Source: Lentisalinibacter sp035655155
GTDB lineage: Bacteria > Pseudomonadota > Gammaproteobacteria > Steroidobacterales > Woeseiaceae
Direction of reading: 5' to 3'
Assembly: GCA_035655155.1 (NCBI GenBank)
Contig: DASRVH010000001.1
Span: forward strand, 1 to 43,233
DNA length: 43,233 nucleotides
In this document: piece after piece, positions 22,537-29,864 of the stretch
Layout of the letters: each line of letters starts with the position of its first letter
Numbering within the stretch: the stretch's first letter is position 1
Notes under the pieces: model-generated
What the model saw: only the letters and a program-made list of their open reading frames with translations
Databases searched by the model: none
What the model was told of the DNA's origin: nothing
Program-made: the position numbers and the translations under genes

Positions 22537-23187
22537 TCAGTCGTCGACCCGGGTCAATCCTTCGCGGATGGCGTAGCGGGTCAGTTCGACCACGTTGTGC
22601 AGCTCCAGCTTGCGCATGATGTTGCGCCGGTGAGTATCCACCGTGTTCGCCGAGATGCAGAGTCTCTCGGCGATGTCCGGGGTGCTGTGTCCCTCGGCGA
22701 TCAGCTGCAGGACCTCGCGCTCGCGCGGGCCGAGGCTCTGCCAGGGCGTACCCGGGCCCGACTCGGAGTCGCGGATGAGGTTGGCGGCCTGTCCGGCGGC
22801 CGCCGGACACAGGTACGTATCGCCCCGCTGCACCGCCTTCAGCGCACGGCGCAGCTCGGAGTAGGCATTCTCCTTGAGGACGTAGGCCGCGGCTCCGGCC
22901 CGCAGCATCTCGGCGATGAAGCGGCTGTCGTTGTGGCTGGACAGCGCAACGATGCGGATGCCGTTCTGGCGTCCGAGGATGCGGCGGGTCGCCTCCACGC
23001 CGTTCAGATCATCCATCGCGACATCCATGATCACGATGTCGGGACTCAGTTCCTTGCACAGCTGAACGGCCTCGAGACCGCTTCCTGCCTCGCCGACGAC
23101 CTCAAGCGCAGCGTCGCGCTCGAGAATCGAGCGCAGCCCCTCGCGCATGAGCGCGTGATCGTCCGCCAGCAATACCCGGGCGTTCAT
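22537..23187 (-). CDS. NarL/LuxR-type response regulator
   Basis: A 216-residue regulator. Residues about 4-120 are a receiver: acidic pair in VLLADDHALMREGL, phospho-Asp in DIVIMDVAMDDLNG (the Asp after VIM), the Ser in IVALSSHNDSR and Lys in AYVLKENAYSE. Residues about 150-212 are a LuxR helix-turn-helix (LGPREREVLQLIAEGHSTPDIAERLCISANTVDTHRRNIMRKLELHNVVELTRYAI). I chose the ATG at 23185-23187 (MNARVLLADDH), preceded by GGGAGG; 11 more residues are open upstream. The kinase at 18725 is of the HisKA_3 class that partners such regulators, so it is the probable cognate pair. It is a candidate for the protein that binds the ATTG-N8-CAAT boxes, but this is inference. Confidence 0.9.
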   Translation of the reverse strand: MNARVLLADDHALMREGLRSILERDAALEVVGEAGSGLEAVQLCKELSPDIVIMDVAMDDLNGVEATRRILGRQNGIRIVALSSHNDSRFIAEMLRAGAAAYVLKENAYSELRRALKAVQRGDTYLCPAAAGQAANLIRDSESGPGTPWQSLGPREREVLQLIAEGHSTPDIAERLCISANTVDTHRRNIMRKLELHNVVELTRYAIREGLTRVDD

Positions 23188-23215
23188 CCCCCTCCCACCA
23201 GCCCCATGACTGCAA

Positions 23216-23230
23216 TCCATAGCTTATGGA
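23216..23230. promoter_or_regulatory. Inverted repeat upstream of the NarL-type regulator
   Basis: TCCATA-GCT-TATGGA is a dyad with 6-bp arms, about 29 bp upstream of the regulator start. It differs from the ATTG-N8-CAAT boxes. It may be an operator or part of a promoter; no clear -10 is seen. Confidence 0.35.
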
Positions 23231-23306
23231 ATATGACCACTTTCCCGGGGGGGCGGCAATGCGGGTTATTACGTCCGTATGCCAACGGACACGAGGCGTG
23301 GCGGGT

Positions 23307-23930
23307 TCAGGCCTCCCGGGACTCCGCCAGCGCGGCGATCCTCGCCAGCTCCACCAGGGAACGGGCGCCCATCTTCTGCATCAAGCGCCCGCGGTAGGTC
23401 TCGACCGTGCGATGGCTGATCCCGAGCTGCCCGGCGATGGCCCGATTGGAGGTGTCCGGCCCGGCGATCAGCAGCGCCAGGACCTCGCGCTCGCGAGTCG
23501 AAAGCTGCCGGTAACGCCGGCGCGCTTCCGCCTCTTTCTCCTGCGTTTCCCGCTGCAGCCGATCGGATGCCACGGCCGCGTCGATGGAGTCGATCAACGC
23601 GTCCAGGTCGTAGGGCTTCTCCAGGAAGTCGAAGGCGCCCTTGCGGACGGCGCTCACCGCCATCGGCACGTTGGCGTGAGCCGTGATGAAGATGACAGGC
23701 AGTGCGCTGTCCGCCCGTTTCAAACGGTCCTGCAGTTCCAGCCCGCCGATGCCCGGCATGCGAATGTCGAGCAACAGACAGCCCGCCCGTCCCTCGCAGC
23801 CGGCCTCGAGGAATGCCTCAGCGGAGGCGAAACTCTCCACCGTGTAGCCGCGCTCCCGGAGAGCCACCGACAGCGCCCGGCGCACGGCCGCATCGTCTTC
23901 GACAACGAAGACGGTCGCGGGAGCATTCAC
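23307..23930 (-). CDS. FixJ-type response regulator
   Basis: A 207-residue regulator. The receiver spans about residues 4-120 with VFVVEDDAAVRRAL (acidic pair), LLLDIRMPGIGGLEL (phospho-Asp), VIFITAHANVPMAVSAVRKGAFDFLEKPYD (Thr and Lys of the switch); the linker is charged, and the LuxR-type helix-turn-helix covers about 138-200 (LSTREREVLALLIAGPDTSNRAIAGQLGISHRTVETYRGRLMQKMGARSLVELARIA). This is the FixJ/TtrR layout. The start is GTG at 23928-23930 with GGAG 8 nt upstream; it overlaps the kinase stop by 4 nt, so the pair is translationally coupled and almost surely a cognate system. DNA target unknown. Confidence 0.9.
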   Translation of the reverse strand: MNAPATVFVVEDDAAVRRALSVALRERGYTVESFASAEAFLEAGCEGRAGCLLLDIRMPGIGGLELQDRLKRADSALPVIFITAHANVPMAVSAVRKGAFDFLEKPYDLDALIDSIDAAVASDRLQRETQEKEAEARRRYRQLSTREREVLALLIAGPDTSNRAIAGQLGISHRTVETYRGRLMQKMGARSLVELARIAALAESREA

Positions 23931-26900
23931 CGCTCGGGCTCCACCGCGTTGTCCGCCGCCGGCAGGCGAAGCTTGAAGACGAGTCCGCTCCCGGCCGAGT
24001 CCTCCGCCCATAGCCGGCCGTCGTGAGCCTCTGCAATCGAACGGCTGATCCACAGGCCCATGCCGAGACCCTCGGGCCGGGTGGTGTAAAAAGGCTCGAA
24101 CAGCACTTCCGGATCCCCTTCCCACGCACCTCGCGCATTGTCGCGGACCGACAGCAGCACGCTGTCGTCTTCCGTGCTGGATGCCACGTGGATCTGCCCC
24201 GCTGCCGCCGCCGACTCTTCGAGCGCTTCCATGGCGTTGCGCAGCAGGTTCAGCACCACCTGACTGATTTCGACGTCATCCACCGGCACGGCCGGCAGAT
24301 CGTCCTCGGCGGAGAAACGCAGCCGTATGCCTTTCTCCACGCAGCTGCTCTGGACCAGGCCGATGGTTTCGCGCACGATCCGGTTGAGATCCCGCGGTTT
24401 GCGCACCGGTCCGCGCCGGCTGAGAAACCGGCGCAGGCTGCCGATGATATCGCCGGCGCGCCGCGCCTCCGCGCTCGCGTCGGTCAGTATTTCCTCCAGT
24501 TCCTCCGCGCGGTCGCTGTCCGCCTTGCGCGCGATGGAGAGCGCGGCGTCGCAGAAGTGCAGACAGGCGGTGATCGGCTGGTTCAGCTCGTGCGCGAGGC
24601 CCGCCGCCAGCTCGCCGGCGGTCGTGATACGGGCGTCCCGCGCGAGCTGCGCCTCACGCCGGCCGGCCTCCGCTTCCCGCAGCAGGCGGAGATCCCGCTC
24701 GGTGATGCCCACGGCGTAGGCCTGCCCGGTCTCGTCGCTCAGGGCCGTCATGGCGGCGGCAACCTCCACCTCGTGGCCGTCCTTGGTGCGGCGCGTCAGC
24801 GGCACGTTCTGCTGCGGCTCGCCGGCGCAGGCCAGCGAGAGATGATGCTGCCACTTCTGCCGCTCGCCGGGTGCCAGCAATTCCTCGGCATCCATGGCGA
24901 GGGCCTCGCTCTCGGAGTAGCCGTAGAGGCGCTCCGCCCCCCGGTTCCAGGCGAGGATACGCCCGTCGGGGGTCTGCGCGGTAACCGCGTCGCTGGACTC
25001 TCGCAGCACGGCGGCGAGCCGCCTGGCTGCCCTGGCATCCCGCAGGGAGCGGGTGGCCTCCACGAAACTCACCACCAGCCCGCTGACCTCGCCGCCCTCC
25101 TCGATCTGGGGCACGATCCTGACCAGGTAAGTGCGGCCGTCGGCGTCGATCTGGGTCTCCACCGTCGCCGCCGTCCTGAAAGCCCGCGCGATCTCGCGCC
25201 CGAGCTCGTCGGCGTCGAAGACGCCGCCTACCGCCTCCAGCGGTTTGCCGACGGATATCGGCATGGCATCGAACAGTGCGCGGCTCGAGGCGGAATAGCG
25301 TGTGATGCGCAGGTCCGCGTCGAGCACCACCACCGCGGAGGCCACCGTATCCAGGATGCTCTCGAGATCCCGATTGGCGGCGGCGAGTTGCTCGGATTGC
25401 GTGCGCAGCTCCTCGTTGAGCGTATTCAGCTCCTCGTTGGAGGACTGCAGCTCCTCGTTGGTGGCCTGCAGCTCCTCGTTCGAGGTCTGCAGCGCCTCCG
25501 TTGCGGCATCGTGGTCGTCCTCCAGTGACAACAGTTCCTCGCGGGCTTCGCCGAGTTCTTCGGCGGACATCAGGAGAAGATCGCGGGTCGCCGCCAGCTC
25601 CTCGTCCGCTTCCCGGCGCTGCGCGGATTCGTCCAACCCGCCGCCCTCGCCGGAGTCGCGCGCCAAAGGCTCGAAGACCACCAGCGTCTGGCTCGCTGCC
25701 GCCTCCTCCTGCTCCAGGGCCATGGCGATCAATCGGACGGTCTCGCGCCCCTGCTCGGTTTCCACCGTCACGGGGCGGCTGCGCACGGTCTTCTCGCTGC
25801 GCTGCAGCTTGCTCAGCAGCAGCCGGAGTTCCAGCCGCAACGACTCGGGCAGCAGTTCGAGAATGTTCAGGGTGGCGCCGCCTGCAGGCAGATGCATGAA
25901 ACGAGCGGTGTCGCCGTGGGTGTAGATCACGTTCAGCTGCCGGTCCACCAGCGCGCACGGCGGCATGTAGCGGTCGAACAGGATACTGCCCAGCCGAGCC
26001 GCGATATCGCCGTGAGGGGCGCGCCTTTCGCCGCTGCCCGCGGGCCTTTTCTGCCGCGGCGCCCGCGGCTGCCTGCCTGCAACCGGCCGCTCGATCCGTG
26101 CCGATCGCTCGCGGCGCCGGAAAATATTCACGTTGGGCACGAGGCGGTCGAACAGACCGGTGCGGTAACCGATACCCTCCGACTCGCCCAGCATCAGCAG
26201 CCCGGAGGGGTTCAGGCTGTAGTGGAAGAGGTTCAGCAGGCGCTCCTGGGTCGCCTGCTTCAGGTAGATCAGCACATTGCGGCACGCGATCAGATCGAGA
26301 CGGGCGAAAGGGGGGTCCTGAAGCAGATCGTGGGTGGCAAAGGTCACCATCTCCCGCAGACTCCCGCGGACGCGCCAGGCCCCGTCGGTCCGGATGAGGT
26401 ATTTCTCCCGCAGCCGCTCCGGCACGTTGTCCACGGCGGTCGCGAGAAACACGCCCCGGCGGGCGCGCCGGATCGCCGTCTCGTCGATGTCCGTGGCGAA
26501 GATCTGCGCCTCCAAGCGCTTGTTCGATGCCTCGACGGCGTCCGCGATCAGCATGCCGATGGAATAGGCTTCTTCGCCCGTCGCGCAGCCGGGGACCCAC
26601 ACCCTGATCGCCTCGCCCTGCCGGTCCCGGATCAGCTCGCGGATGGCATCGGCGAGTACGTCGAAGGCCTCCGGGTCCCGGAAGAGCTCCGTCACCGAGA
26701 TCAGAACGTCCTGCTTGAGCCGTTCGGCCTCGTCCGGCGATTCCCGCAGCCATTCCAGATACTCTGCAGGATCGCCCCGGCGGGTAACGAACTGCCGCCG
26801 CCGGATACGCCGACGGAGCGTGCCCTCCTTGTAATCCTCGAAGGGGATGCCGGTCTTGCGCGCCAGCACCCCGACGATCGCCGGCAGCATGTTGTCCTCC

Positions 26901-27520
26901 GACGGCTCACGCTCTTCGTCGTCGGCCGCCGCGGGCCACGTCTCGAGCTGGGTCAGTTCCCGGCCGACGGACGCCGGATCCGTGACCACGTCGGCAAGCC
27001 CGCGGTCGATGACCGCCGCGGGCATGGCCCCGGAACCCGCGGATTCCGGGTCCTGGGCGATGACGATGCCTTCCGCGGCCTTGATGGCGCGCGCGCCCTC
27101 CAGGCCGTCGCTGCCGCTGCCGGAGAGCACCACGCCGATTGACCGGGGGCCATACTCGCGCGCCACCGTCTCGAAGAGGATATCGACGGTGTGATGGCCG
27201 CCGCTGAGGCCGTCCTCCTCGGAGAGCGCGAAGCGTCCGTCTCGCACGCCGCCTTCCTGGCCCGGCGGCAGCAGATACATCCGGTCCGGCTGCAACGGCT
27301 CTTCGTCGGCCGCGAAGGCCACCCGCATGTCGGTGAGCCGTTGCAGGATCTCGTCCAGATAACTCGGCTGCTCCGGGTCGGAGTGCACCACCAGCAGGTA
27401 GGCGGTGGCGTCACGGGACGGCAGTTCCGGCAGCATCGCCTGCAGCGCGCTCACACCGCCCGCGGAGGCGCCGATAGCGACGACCTGGCGTGGCGATGTG
27501 CCCGGGGAGCGCTCGTTCAT
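23927..27520 (-). CDS. CheB-CheR-PAS hybrid sensor histidine kinase
   Basis: A 1197-residue multidomain protein. Residues about 12-190 are CheB methylesterase (VVAIGASAGGVSALQ with Ser, VVHSDPEQPSYL with His, GVVLSGSGSDGLEGARAI with Asp). About 210-480 are CheR methyltransferase (IRVWVPGCATGEEAYSIGM, FATDIDETAI, CRNVLIYLK). About 630-725 are the typical coiled coil rich in NEEL (TSNEELQATNEELQSSNEEL). About 730-965 are two PAS domains. About 965-1190 are a kinase core with GLAHELNQPITA (His about 976) and a HATPase (NLLRNAMEAL; GLGMGLWISRSI). The methyl-cycle domains may act as sensors, since no chemoreceptor genes are near. The FixJ-type regulator gene overlaps its end. Divergent from atpD with box C between. 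No membrane helices, so cytosolic. Confidence 0.9.
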   Translation of the reverse strand: MNERSPGTSPRQVVAIGASAGGVSALQAMLPELPSRDATAYLLVVHSDPEQPSYLDEILQRLTDMRVAFAADEEPLQPDRMYLLPPGQEGGVRDGRFALSEEDGLSGGHHTVDILFETVAREYGPRSIGVVLSGSGSDGLEGARAIKAAEGIVIAQDPESAGSGAMPAAVIDRGLADVVTDPASVGRELTQLETWPAAADDEEREPSEDNMLPAIVGVLARKTGIPFEDYKEGTLRRRIRRRQFVTRRGDPAEYLEWLRESPDEAERLKQDVLISVTELFRDPEAFDVLADAIRELIRDRQGEAIRVWVPGCATGEEAYSIGMLIADAVEASNKRLEAQIFATDIDETAIRRARRGVFLATAVDNVPERLREKYLIRTDGAWRVRGSLREMVTFATHDLLQDPPFARLDLIACRNVLIYLKQATQERLLNLFHYSLNPSGLLMLGESEGIGYRTGLFDRLVPNVNIFRRRERSARIERPVAGRQPRAPRQKRPAGSGERRAPHGDIAARLGSILFDRYMPPCALVDRQLNVIYTHGDTARFMHLPAGGATLNILELLPESLRLELRLLLSKLQRSEKTVRSRPVTVETEQGRETVRLIAMALEQEEAAASQTLVVFEPLARDSGEGGGLDESAQRREADEELAATRDLLLMSAEELGEAREELLSLEDDHDAATEALQTSNEELQATNEELQSSNEELNTLNEELRTQSEQLAAANRDLESILDTVASAVVVLDADLRITRYSASSRALFDAMPISVGKPLEAVGGVFDADELGREIARAFRTAATVETQIDADGRTYLVRIVPQIEEGGEVSGLVVSFVEATRSLRDARAARRLAAVLRESSDAVTAQTPDGRILAWNRGAERLYGYSESEALAMDAEELLAPGERQKWQHHLSLACAGEPQQNVPLTRRTKDGHEVEVAAAMTALSDETGQAYAVGITERDLRLLREAEAGRREAQLARDARITTAGELAAGLAHELNQPITACLHFCDAALSIARKADSDRAEELEEILTDASAEARRAGDIIGSLRRFLSRRGPVRKPRDLNRIVRETIGLVQSSCVEKGIRLRFSAEDDLPAVPVDDVEISQVVLNLLRNAMEALEESAAAAGQIHVASSTEDDSVLLSVRDNARGAWEGDPEVLFEPFYTTRPEGLGMGLWISRSIAEAHDGRLWAEDSAGSGLVFKLRLPAADNAVEPER

Positions 27521-27621
27521 GCGGCTTGACCGTTTGCGGACCGTCTGTTGATCGATTGTTGAACGGATGTGGGATGCTCGCAGAAAGCCGACAGCGTGTC
27601 ATCTCGCCCGGCGCGCCGCTT

Positions 27622-27639
27622 CATTGCGAATTCGCAATG
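27622..27639. promoter_or_regulatory. Perfect 18-bp palindrome, ATTG-N8-CAAT box between kinase and atpD (site C)
   Basis: CATTGCGAATTCGCAATG is a perfect palindrome in the divergent region of the CheB/CheR kinase (start 27520) and atpD. Its core ATTGCGAATTCGCAAT matches sites A, B and D. On the plus strand GATGAT (27660-27665) sits at the -10 spacing seen at A and B but overlaps the presumed atpD start; on the minus strand the match at that spacing is poor. Target gene is therefore uncertain. Confidence 0.55.
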
Positions 27640-27660
27640 CTCTCCACCCGGGGCCTCCGG

Positions 27661-29112
27661 ATGATGAGGCTATTGAACCAGCGTGAACCGAAGAGGACGG
27701 CGGCCGGGCCCTGCGGGCACATCGTTGCCGTGCGGGGCAACGTGGTCGACGTCAGTTTCCCGCCGCCACTGCCGCCACGGGACCGTGAACTCAGAAGCGG
27801 CGACGAGGGCGAGGTGGTGCTGGAGGTACAGAGCCACCTCGACACACGGACGGTGCGCTGCATCGCTCTCAACTCGGCCCGGCGCCTCGGCCGCGGACTC
27901 CCGGTGCGCGACTGCGGCGCCTCCCTGCGCATGCCGGTCGGCCGGGGGTTGCTGGGCCGGATGCTGGATGTGTTCGGCAACCCGGTGGACGGCGGTGAGG
28001 CGGTGGAGGCCGAGCGGCGCTGGCCCATCCACCGGCCGCTGCTGCCGCTGGCCGAGCGCACCACCGGCACCGACGTCTTCGAGACGGGCATCAAGGCCAT
28101 CGACCTGCTCGCACCCCTCGAGAAAGGCGGCAAGTCCGGCATGTTCGGCGGCGCCGGCGTGGGCAAGACCGTGCTGATCAACGAGTTCATCAACAACATG
28201 GCCGAGCAGTACGAGGGCGTGAGCCTGTTCTGCGGCATCGGCGAGCGCATGCGCGAGGCCGAGGAGATGTACCGGGCCATGCGCGAATCCGGCGTGCTGG
28301 AGCAGTCGGTGCTGATCTACGGCCAGATGAACGAGCCGCCGGGGGCGAGGTTCCGGGTGGGGCACTCGGCACTGACCGTGGCCGAGTACTTCCGCGACGT
28401 GGTCCGGCGCGACGTGCTGCTGCTGATCGACAATGTCTTCCGCTTCGTGCAGTCGGGCACCGAGGTCTCCGGGCTGATGGGCCGCATCCCCTCGCGGGTG
28501 GGCTATCAGCCGACCCTGGCCAGCGAGCTCGCCGCCCTCGAGGAGCGCATCTGCAGCTCCGCCAATGGCAGCATTACCTCGGTGCAGGCCGTCTACGTGC
28601 CTGCCGACGACCTGACCGATCCGGCCGCCACCCACATCTTCGCCCACCTCTCAGCCTCCATCGTGCTGTCCCGCAAGCGCGCGAGCCAGGGCCTCTACCC
28701 GGCCGTGGACCCACTGCAGACGGACTCGAAGATGCTCACGCCCGGGGTGGTCGGCCGGCGCCATTACCGGGTCGCCCAGGAGGTCCGCCGCACCCTGGCG
28801 GAGTACGAGGATCTCAAGGACATCATCTCCATGCTCGGCATCGAGGAGCTGTCCCGGGACGACCGGGCCACGGTCAGCCGCGCCCGGCGCCTCGAGCGCT
28901 TCCTCACCCAGCCGTTCTTCACCACCGAGCAGTTCACGGGCAAGCCGGGCCGGCTCGTGACCCGGGAGCAGACCATCGACGGCTGCGAGCGCATTCTGGC
29001 CGGCGAGTTCTCGGACGTGAACGAGAAGGCGCTCTACATGGTGGGCACCGTCGACGAGGTGCGCAAAGGGGCCCGCGACGATGACCCGGGAGGCGGCGAT
29101 GGCGGCGAGTGA
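27661..29112 (+). CDS. atpD: N-type F1Fo ATPase beta subunit
   Basis: About 483 residues of a catalytic beta subunit. The P-loop GGAGVGKT is at about residues 162-169, followed by VSLFCGIGERMREAEEMYRAM, VLIYGQMNEPPGARFRVGHSALTVAEYFRD, LLLIDNVFRFVQSGTEVSGLMGRIPSRVGYQPTLA and LKDIISMLGIEELSRDD, all beta-subunit motifs. The N-terminus GHIVAVRGNVVDVSF begins about 20 residues in. The start is uncertain: ATG 27661 and ATG 27664 lack a ribosome-binding site, ATG 27637 lies in the palindrome, and TTG 27673 is also possible. It opens an operon in the order atpDCQRBEFAG, the mark of N-ATPases (Dibrova and coworkers), which have no separate delta gene and usually sit beside a normal F-type ATPase elsewhere in the genome. 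Confidence 0.93.
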   Translation: MMRLLNQREPKRTAAGPCGHIVAVRGNVVDVSFPPPLPPRDRELRSGDEGEVVLEVQSHLDTRTVRCIALNSARRLGRGLPVRDCGASLRMPVGRGLLGRMLDVFGNPVDGGEAVEAERRWPIHRPLLPLAERTTGTDVFETGIKAIDLLAPLEKGGKSGMFGGAGVGKTVLINEFINNMAEQYEGVSLFCGIGERMREAEEMYRAMRESGVLEQSVLIYGQMNEPPGARFRVGHSALTVAEYFRDVVRRDVLLLIDNVFRFVQSGTEVSGLMGRIPSRVGYQPTLASELAALEERICSSANGSITSVQAVYVPADDLTDPAATHIFAHLSASIVLSRKRASQGLYPAVDPLQTDSKMLTPGVVGRRHYRVAQEVRRTLAEYEDLKDIISMLGIEELSRDDRATVSRARRLERFLTQPFFTTEQFTGKPGRLVTREQTIDGCERILAGEFSDVNEKALYMVGTVDEVRKGARDDDPGGGDGGE

Positions 29113-29512
29113 CCGCGACATGCGCCTGCGGGTTCTCCTGCCGACGGAGGTCCTGGTGGACGAGGCGGTGGACAAGATCATCGCCGAGGCCGCAAACGGC
29201 AGCTTCTGCCTGCTGCCCCGCCACATCGACTTCGTCGCAGCCCTGGTGCCCGGCGTGATGTCGTTCACGCGGGGCGCATACGAGTACTACGCGGGGCTCG
29301 ACCGCGGCATCCTGGTGAAATGCGCCGGCGAGGTCACCGTATCCACGCTGGACGGGGTGCGCGGCGACGAACTCGGCGAGCTGGAGGAGCACGTTCGGCA
29401 GCGTTTTCTCGAGCTCGACGAACACGAGCGCAAGGCCCGCTCCGCCGTGGCCCGGCTCGAGGCGGGCACGCTCAGGACCTTCCGGGAGATGCAGGAGCGC
29501 AGCCGTGGCTGA
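29099..29512 (+). CDS. atpC: N-ATPase epsilon subunit
   Basis: About 137 residues. The N-terminal beta-barrel resembles F1 epsilon (MRLRVLLPTEVLVDEAVDKI, GSFCLLPRHIDFVAALVPGVMSF), and a C-terminal two-helix region follows (ELEEHVRQRFLELDEHERKARSAVARLEAG). It would link the central stalk and regulate the motor. I chose the ATG at 29099 because GGGAGG lies 5 nt before it; an ATG at 29081 also fits (143 residues). Both overlap the atpD stop at 29112. The order D then C is the opposite end of the operon from normal F-ATPases and typical of the N-type. Confidence 0.9.
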   Translation: MAASDRDMRLRVLLPTEVLVDEAVDKIIAEAANGSFCLLPRHIDFVAALVPGVMSFTRGAYEYYAGLDRGILVKCAGEVTVSTLDGVRGDELGELEEHVRQRFLELDEHERKARSAVARLEAGTLRTFREMQERSRG

Positions 29513-29864
29513 TCCCGGCGGCAATTCCGGCCGCAATTCCGGCCGCAATTCCCGCGCCCGGCCGGAGGACCGGGACCATGGCGACGACCGCCGGGCCCTC
29601 GACGAGGAGGTCGGCCGGCAGGCCCGCCGCAAGCTCCGCGCCCGCCGGCGCGAGAGCCGCAGCGCCTGGTTCGGGCTGGGCATGTTCGGGCTGGTGGGCT
29701 GGTCGGTGGCGCTGCCCACCCTGATCGGCACGGCCATCGGCCTGTGGCTGGACGAGCGCTATCCCGGCGACGTCTCCTGGACCCTGACCTTCCTCATCAT
29801 CGGGGTGGCGGTGGGCTGTCTGAACGCCTGGTTCTGGGTGCGTCAGGAGAGCAACCGTGAGTGA
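29505..29864 (+). CDS. atpQ: N-ATPase AtpQ (AtpZ/AtpI-like membrane protein)
   Basis: A 119-residue protein. A hydrophilic, Arg-rich N-terminus (about 60 residues, with the repeats GNSGRNSGRNSR) is followed by two helices: about 60-85 (FGLGMFGLVGWSVALPTLIGTAIGLWL) and 90-112 (WTLTFLIIGVAVGCLNAWFWV). The motif GWSVALPTLIGxxxGxWLD belongs to AtpZ/AtpI-like proteins. AtpQ is proposed to assist c-ring assembly or ion supply. The start is GTG at 29505, 9 nt after GGAG, overlapping atpC by 8 nt; it overlaps the antiporter start by 8 nt. The 12-bp tandem repeat in its 5' part is noted separately. Confidence 0.85.
   Translation: MADPGGNSGRNSGRNSRARPEDRDHGDDRRALDEEVGRQARRKLRARRRESRSAWFGLGMFGLVGWSVALPTLIGTAIGLWLDERYPGDVSWTLTFLIIGVAVGCLNAWFWVRQESNRE
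29521..29554 (+). repeat. 12-bp tandem repeat inside atpQ
   Basis: GCAATTCCGGCC occurs twice in tandem and a third time in part (GCAATTCCCGCG). It keeps the frame and encodes GNSGRNSGRNSR near the N-terminus, so copy-number change would only lengthen or shorten a flexible basic tail. Confidence 0.7.

Noticed and set aside
23216..23230. TCCATA-GCT-TATGGA as a fifth member of the ATTG-N8-CAAT family
   Set aside because: Different half-sites and spacing; listed only as a separate dyad.
27555..27575. FNR/Anr-like box near TTGATCGATTGTTGAA
   Set aside because: The second half-site does not match ATCAA at the required spacing.
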